From the NCBI RefSeq assembly GCF_030546805.1, contig NZ_JAUOPC010000023.1, forward strand, positions 1-40,512: a stretch of 40,512 bases of DNA, read 5' to 3'. The position numbers and the translations under genes were made by a program. The notes beneath the pieces were generated by a model that was not told where the DNA came from, did not search any database, and was given only the letters and a program-made list of their open reading frames with translations. This DNA comes from Cyclobacterium sp. 1_MG-2023. Its GTDB lineage: Bacteria; Bacteroidota; Bacteroidia; Cytophagales; Cyclobacteriaceae. Shown here piece by piece: positions 36,154 to 40,512 of this stretch. The stretch's first letter is position 1; every line of letters begins with the position of its first letter.

Positions 36154-37497
36154 ATGGATAAGGAATCATCAAGAAGATCCTTTATTAAGAAATCAGCAGT
36201 AGCCGGTTCAGCTGCCCTTATAGCACCTACCATTGTACCTTCAAGTGTATTTGGAGCCAATGACAGGATTAATGCGGCAGTTTTAGGTTTAAATGGTAGA
36301 GGGAAAAGCCATATCCAAGGCTTTATGTCACAAAAAAATGTTCAAATCAAGACGTTTTGTGATCCTGACATGAATATTCTTAAGGAACGTCAAAAAAGCT
36401 TTAAAGAAAAATACAATGCAGATGTAGTTCTTGAACAGGATCTGCGCAGGGTAATGGATGACAAAGACATTGATGTTATCAGTATTGCCTCCCCAAATCA
36501 CTGGCATGCACTGACTACTATCTGGGCTTGTCAAGCAGGGAAAGATGTATATGTGGAGAAACCCGGGTCTCATAATATTTGGGAAGGTAGAAAAATGGTA
36601 GAAGCAGCCCATAAATACGATCGTATCGTACAACATGGTGTGCAACTTCGAAGTTCTCCTGCTGTTCAGGAAGCCATTCAACTGATCCGTGATGGCTATA
36701 TTGGCAATGTTTACATGGCCAGGGGACTAGTTTTTAGATGGAGACCGAGCATTGGTGACAAAGGATTTTCTCCTGTACCAGAAGGATTGGATTATGATTT
36801 ATGGACAGGACCGGCTCCAAAAACTCCATTTACAGAAAACCTTGTGCACTACAACTGGCACTGGAATTTTGATTATGGCAATGGAGATGTTGGTAACCAA
36901 GGAATCCACGAAACAGATCTTTGTATGTGGGGATTGGATGTAGGACTACCTACTAAAATCACTTCCATGGGTGGGAAATTCCTATGGGATGATGCCAAAA
37001 CAGTACCGGAGGTATTGACATCTGTGTACAAATATCCTGATGAGAACAAAATCATTCAGTTTGAAGTAAGACCATGGTGTACCAATGCTGAAGATGGAGC
37101 TACTGTAGGTAATATTTTCTATGGTGACAAAGGTTATTTGGTAGTTGATGGATACGATAAATACCAAACATTCCTTGGAAAAGACAGAACACCTGGAAAA
37201 TCAGGCAGCGATGGCGGAAAATCAGGTTCAGAAATGGATCGTGGAGCCGGTGGAACTGACGGTCACTTTGCTAATTTTATTGAGGCAGTTCGTAAGCATG
37301 ATGCTTCCATCCTAAACGGCCCTGTAGAAACAGCTCACCTGTCTTCAGGGTTGGCTCACTTAGGAAATATAGCTTATCAATTGGATCGTGTATTGACGTT
37401 CAATCCAAAATCTGAGACTTTTGTCAATGATCCGGAAGCAGATGCCATGCTTACACGTAATTACAGACCAGGTTTTGAAGTTCCAGACAAGGTTTAA
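36154..37497 (+). CDS. Tat-exported Gfo/Idh/MocA-family oxidoreductase
   Basis: A 447-residue NAD(P)-dependent oxidoreductase. The twin-arginine signal SRRSFIKK (6-13) directs the folded, cofactor-bound enzyme to the periplasm. The Rossmann part has AAVLGLNGRGKSH (GxxGxG region at 45-50), ASPNHWHAL at 112-120 and EKP at 135-137, the lysine motif typical of the family. His252 in GIHETDLCMW is the likely catalytic partner. Members oxidise or reduce sugar hydroxyls or keto groups, often regenerating cofactor in place. I start at ATG 36154 rather than the in-frame TTG at 36148. It sits between two terminators, downstream of SusC/D and upstream of DUF6807 and TIM-barrel enzymes. A keto-sugar pathway is inferred. 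Confidence 0.9.
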   Translation: MDKESSRRSFIKKSAVAGSAALIAPTIVPSSVFGANDRINAAVLGLNGRGKSHIQGFMSQKNVQIKTFCDPDMNILKERQKSFKEKYNADVVLEQDLRRVMDDKDIDVISIASPNHWHALTTIWACQAGKDVYVEKPGSHNIWEGRKMVEAAHKYDRIVQHGVQLRSSPAVQEAIQLIRDGYIGNVYMARGLVFRWRPSIGDKGFSPVPEGLDYDLWTGPAPKTPFTENLVHYNWHWNFDYGNGDVGNQGIHETDLCMWGLDVGLPTKITSMGGKFLWDDAKTVPEVLTSVYKYPDENKIIQFEVRPWCTNAEDGATVGNIFYGDKGYLVVDGYDKYQTFLGKDRTPGKSGSDGGKSGSEMDRGAGGTDGHFANFIEAVRKHDASILNGPVETAHLSSGLAHLGNIAYQLDRVLTFNPKSETFVNDPEADAMLTRNYRPGFEVPDKV

Positions 37498-37531
37498 ACA
37501 ATCATAAATTAAAATATTGATTGCCTTTTTT

Positions 37532-37570
37532 GAAAAACCTGCCAGGAAAAATTATCCTGACAGGTTTTTC
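37532..37570 (+). terminator. Terminator after the oxidoreductase gene
   Basis: The stem GAAAAACCTG pairs with CAGGTTTTTC, with an inner CAGGA/TCCTG pair set after one mismatch and an AAAATTA loop. The T-rich tail lies within the 3' arm. Confidence 0.82.
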
Positions 37571-37618
37571 TTGTAAAGGGAATAAAAATAATATTTCAGA
37601 TATAAACAAAGTTATCAA

Positions 37619-38659
37619 ATGAAATACATAGCATTAGTAACAATAATGGCGATGAGTAGCAATTTTCTTAGCTTCGGTCAACAAGACAAAGAACCCATTG
37701 AAATTGAAGTAAACGAATCAGAGAAGAAAGTAGATGTAATGGTGGACGGTAAGCTTTTCACCTCATATATCTACCCGGACAATGTGATGAAACCCGTTCT
37801 TTGGCCGGTAATTTCTCCGGACGGAAATATGCTAACCAGAAGTTATCCTATGATTAATAAAGAAGGGGACAGAACCGATCATCCTCATCACGTAGGTATC
37901 TGGTTGAATTACGGAGATGTGAACGGACTTGATTTCTGGAACAATTCAGAAGCAATTCCTGCTTCAAAAAAAGATGGCTATGGTGCAATTGCCCACCAGT
38001 CTATTAAAAAAGCAAAAGGTGGAAATGGTAAAGCCACCTTGGTAACCAACTCACTTTGGAACGCTCCGGACAACACTTCTTTATTGGAAGAAAAAACCAC
38101 TTTCACCTTCACTGCAGGTAAAGATATTCGAATCATTGACCGAACCACCACATTAAAAGCGCTGGTAGATGAGGTTAAATTTACAGATAATAAAGAAGGT
38201 ATGTTTGCCATAAGGGTTGCCCGAGAGCTTGAATTGCCATCAGAAAAACCTACTACCTTAATGGATTCCCATGGAGTTGCAACCAAAGTAGACAAAATGG
38301 ACAATACTTACGTGAAAGGCGACTATAAAAGTTCTGAAGGAATTACAGGAGGGGATGTTTGGGGAACCCGAGCAAGGTGGATGGAATTATCCAGTGAAGT
38401 TAAAGGTGAAGATGTTTCACTTATCATCATCGATCACCCAAAAAACCCCGGTTATCCTACCTACTGGCATGCCAGAGACTATGGTTTGTTTTCAGCCAAT
38501 ACCCTTGGTCAAAAAGCACTTTCTGATGGCAAGGATGAATTGAACTACTCCCTGAAAAAAGGAGAAAAAGCTACTTTCAAATACCGTTTGATAGTTACTT
38601 CAGGACACCTTAGCGAAAGTGAAATCAATGCTTTGGCAGATGAATACGCTAAAAAGTAA
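37619..38659 (+). CDS. Exported DUF6807 (PmoA-like) protein
   Basis: A 346-residue protein with a signal peptide of about 20 residues (ends LSFGQ). It belongs to the family often labelled 'PmoA' or DUF6807; that old methane-oxygenase label should not be taken as function. The family landmark RTDHPHHVGIWLNYGDVNGLDFW is at 85-107, where His88, His90 and His91 could bind a metal or substrate. The rest is a beta-rich fold (EKTTFTFTAGKDIRIIDRTTTL, TYWHARDYGLFSANTLGQ). Members lie next to Gfo/Idh/MocA oxidoreductases and sugar isomerases in Bacteroidota and Planctomycetes, as here, so a role in modified-sugar or glycoside breakdown is inferred. The next gene follows after 32 bp. Confidence 0.85.
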   Translation: MKYIALVTIMAMSSNFLSFGQQDKEPIEIEVNESEKKVDVMVDGKLFTSYIYPDNVMKPVLWPVISPDGNMLTRSYPMINKEGDRTDHPHHVGIWLNYGDVNGLDFWNNSEAIPASKKDGYGAIAHQSIKKAKGGNGKATLVTNSLWNAPDNTSLLEEKTTFTFTAGKDIRIIDRTTTLKALVDEVKFTDNKEGMFAIRVARELELPSEKPTTLMDSHGVATKVDKMDNTYVKGDYKSSEGITGGDVWGTRARWMELSSEVKGEDVSLIIIDHPKNPGYPTYWHARDYGLFSANTLGQKALSDGKDELNYSLKKGEKATFKYRLIVTSGHLSESEINALADEYAKK

Positions 38660-38691
38660 TTCAAAAAACCATTAATACTTAACTCATCCCA

Positions 38692-39570
38692 ATGGATAAT
38701 AATCAATCAAGGCGTAGCTTTATTCAAAAAAGCCTTGCTGCAGGTATAGGACTCTCCTTTTTAGAACCTGCTGCAGTATTTGCCAAAAAACCCAAAATGA
38801 ATCTTGGCCTGGTAACCTATCAATGGGGAAAAGACTGGGATCTCCCTACCCTACTGGCTAATTGTGAAGAAGCCGGGTTATTAGGTGTGGAATTACGTAC
38901 CGAACATGCACATGGCGTAGAAACAAGCCTTTCTGCTCAAGAAAGAAAGGAAGTAAAAAAGCGCTTTAAAGACAGTCCTGTAAAATGTTTAGGCTATGGT
39001 TCAAACTATGCTTATCACTATACTGACCAAGCTCAAGTCAGAGAAAACATCGAAGGGACAAAAAATTATCTTCAACTATGTAAAGACATTGGTGCCAGCG
39101 GAATCAAGGTAAAGCCTAACGGATTGCCTGCAGAGGTTTCCAAAGAGAAAACCATTGCGCAAATAGCCCAATCCCTTAACGAAGTAGGAAAAACAGCCAG
39201 TGACCTGGGACAATTGGTTCGGGTGGAAGTTCATGGGAAATTAACCCAGCAACTGCCCAATATGAAAGCTATATTTGATCAGGTAACTGAAAAAAGTGTG
39301 AAGGTTTGCTGGAATTCTAACGACCAAGATTTAATGGCCCCGGGATTGGAAGCCAACTTCAACTCAGTTAAAAAATGGTTTGGTGACACGGTTCATATCC
39401 GTGAGTTAAATGAGGGGAATTACCCTTACCAAGAGTTGATGAAGTTGTTTTCAGACATGAATTATAAAGGTTGGATTCTATTGGAAGCACGCACATCCCC
39501 TGCAGATAGGGTAGCTGCCATGAAAGAACAACTGGAAATATTCAATACCATGCTGGCCAATGCCAAGTAA
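38692..39570 (+). CDS. Tat-exported sugar phosphate isomerase/epimerase-like TIM-barrel protein
   Basis: A 292-residue protein of the xylose-isomerase-like/AP-endonuclease-2 TIM-barrel superfamily. It has a twin-arginine signal (SRRSFIQK at 6-13) and so is exported, unlike cytoplasmic epimerases. Candidate metal and catalytic positions are Glu67 (GVELRT), Glu179 and His181 (VEVHGK), Asn208 or Asn210 (CWNSND), His235 (VHIREL) and Glu265 (LLEARTSP). Asn at the third site, where Asp is common, may alter metal binding. Exported members have been linked to lyase or epimerase steps on keto-glycosides; that link is inference here. It lies 32 bp after the DUF6807 gene and probably shares its transcript. 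A strong terminator follows. Confidence 0.87.
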   Translation: MDNNQSRRSFIQKSLAAGIGLSFLEPAAVFAKKPKMNLGLVTYQWGKDWDLPTLLANCEEAGLLGVELRTEHAHGVETSLSAQERKEVKKRFKDSPVKCLGYGSNYAYHYTDQAQVRENIEGTKNYLQLCKDIGASGIKVKPNGLPAEVSKEKTIAQIAQSLNEVGKTASDLGQLVRVEVHGKLTQQLPNMKAIFDQVTEKSVKVCWNSNDQDLMAPGLEANFNSVKKWFGDTVHIRELNEGNYPYQELMKLFSDMNYKGWILLEARTSPADRVAAMKEQLEIFNTMLANAK

Positions 39571-39660
39571 ATATTTGAAATGACGAAATGTCTGAATTGG
39601 GAGTAAAAAAGTTTGCTAATTTAAGCTGCAACACTTTCCGTTTCATTAGTCATTTGATGC

Positions 39661-39717
39661 AAAGAGTATAAAAGGTCCTTATTAGAATAAAGGATTTCTT
39701 TTATACTCTTTTTTTTT
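39661..39717 (+). terminator. Strong terminator after the TIM-barrel gene
   Basis: A perfect 14-bp stem, AAAGAGTATAAAAG (39661-39674) with CTTTTATACTCTTT (39698-39711), with an inner TCCTT/AAGGA pairing, followed by a run of T to 39717. Confidence 0.92.
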
Positions 39718-39848
39718 ATTATTTACAGGAAACAAAATCCCAAAAGCGGAGTTTAGATTGCCACACCCCTTCCCTGATCAGCCCCTCCAAAATGGTTCGC
39801 TTTGACGATCTTGCTTTGACGACTTCAATTCTATCCAATAACCTGAAA

Positions 39849-39925
39849 CCGGTTCCTGAGCGGAACCGAAGGAGTAAGTATTATGAACACCTTAACCTAT
39901 GGCTTCGACTCCGCTCAGCCGCCGG
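39849..39925. repeat. 77-bp imperfect inverted repeat, right-end copy 1 (reversed)
   Basis: Arms CCGGTTCCTGAGCGGAACCGAAG and CTTCGACTCCGCTCAGCCGCCGG. Exactly 77 bp, as at 945-1021 and 1364-1440. The interior GTAAGTATTA matches the reverse complement of the left-end copies, so this copy is inverted relative to them. Confidence 0.78.
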
Positions 39926-40064
39926 AATTCAATTTCGCAATAGTACCAGGTTTCGACATAGCTCAGCCGCGGGAATTATGGATTTTTTTTAAGGATTGAT
40001 CTGATTCTGGGTAATAAATTCAATTTCATTTTTATACCTATTTTTCACACGGTCAGCGCTTTAA

Positions 40065-40141
40065 CCGGTTCCTGAGCGGAGCCGAAGGAGTAGGTATTAT
40101 GGACACGTTAACCTATGGCTTCGGCTCCGCTCAGCCACCGG
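40065..40141. repeat. 77-bp imperfect inverted repeat, right-end copy 2 (reversed)
   Basis: Same element as 39849-39925, with better arm pairing (GAGCGGAGCCGAAG with CTTCGGCTCCGCTC) and the interior GTAGGTATTA. The spacer on both sides (39926-40064 and 40142-40370) shows no gene. A C-rich stretch with AAATCCCCCTAGCCCCC at about 40225 is another short repeat-like sequence. Confidence 0.78.
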
Positions 40142-40372
40142 CAGTTTGGACTTCGTTCCGCCACTGGAAAGAGTTACTGAAATAACAGCCTAAATCGATT
40201 TGTCTTAAATTGAATATGCTCATAAAATCCCCCTAGCCCCCTTTATAGAAAGGGAGAGTTGGATGCTTCTAAATTAACTTTTGTAGTAAACTATTTCGCT
40301 TTCTCAGCGCAATAAATAAAAATCCAACTATGACTTCTAATTTTTGAAGTCCCGCTGCCGCCAAGGAGAGAA

Positions 40373-40460
40373 CAGACCTGAAAGATCTGAACAATAATAA
40401 CTGTGGGTGGCAACCTACGGGAAGATGAAACTACCCTACTCTCAACACTGAAGGTGTTGA
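40373..40460 (+). repeat. Right half of a divergent multi-hairpin element (F)
   Basis: Holds the last three hairpins of the family only: 40373-40389 (CAGACC with GATCTG, imperfect), 40401-40420 (CTGTGGGT-GGCA-ACCTACGG) and 40442-40460 (TCAACAC-TGAAG-GTGTTGA). In the last stem a C-G pair of elements A-E is replaced by A-T. The left half is missing or unrecognisable. Confidence 0.65.
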
Positions 40461-40484
40461 ACATACCGTTTCGAGGACTCACTC

Positions 40485-40512
40485 GTTCAACCCGCTCCGG
40501 GGTTGGGAAATT
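40485..40512 (+). repeat. Start of another multi-hairpin element, cut by the window edge
   Basis: GTTCAACCC, the loop GCTCCG and GGGTTGG match the left end and first hairpin of elements A-E. The rest lies beyond the window. Confidence 0.65.

Overview
The window looks like a chromosomal segment from a member of the Bacteroidota, probably Cytophagales/Cyclobacteriaceae-like. The evidence is two SusC/SusD outer-membrane uptake pairs, a TonB receptor paired with a DUF4249 lipoprotein, many lipoproteins, several Tat-exported sugar enzymes, AT-rich spacers and gene starts without Shine-Dalgarno sequences. The genus call is inference; no rRNA or tRNA gene was seen.

Layout. 1-1800: a short DinB-like gene embedded in GC-rich palindromic repeats, including a ~420-bp-period tandem duplication. 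1825-8734 (minus strand): a tight three-gene operon of a lipoprotein dehydrogenase/HEAT/cytochrome c fusion, a Tat-exported beta-helix protein and a two-domain alpha/beta hydrolase. 8735-11300: spacer with a 21-bp tandem repeat, a RelE-type toxin-antitoxin pair and two copies of a multi-hairpin repeat. 11366-15133 (minus): DUF4249 lipoprotein, TonB receptor and a small lipoprotein. 15319-16813: a second copy of the ~1.5-kb toxin-antitoxin plus hairpin block, with the toxin broken. 17191-25661 (plus): SusC/SusD and a large FG-GAP/ASPIC-UnbV lipoprotein. 25716-27846: an IS110-family insertion sequence flanked by two more multi-hairpin elements. 28023-29999: ECF sigma factor, membrane anti-sigma candidate and outer-membrane protein. 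30710-39570: a second SusC/SusD pair, then Gfo/Idh/MocA oxidoreductase, DUF6807 (PmoA-like) protein and a TIM-barrel isomerase/epimerase-like protein. 39721-40512: non-coding, with inverted copies of the left-end palindromic repeat and pieces of a divergent multi-hairpin element.

How the genes work together (inference): the two SusC/D loci import oligosaccharides or glycosides. The exported oxidoreductases, epimerase-like enzyme, beta-helix protein, hydrolase and heme dehydrogenase would process unusual or modified glycans outside the cytoplasm.

The most unusual content is non-coding. (1) A ~256-bp repeat with 11-bp terminal inverted repeats and six internal hairpins occurs five times, plus fragments, always in the same orientation and between genes, with compensatory changes in two stems. 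(2) A 23-bp palindrome punctuates these repeats and also brackets the toxin-antitoxin module, which carries the same ~75-bp leader. (3) The IS110 element has a three-stem-loop leader matching the layout of a bridge RNA, with short guide-like matches at its right junction.
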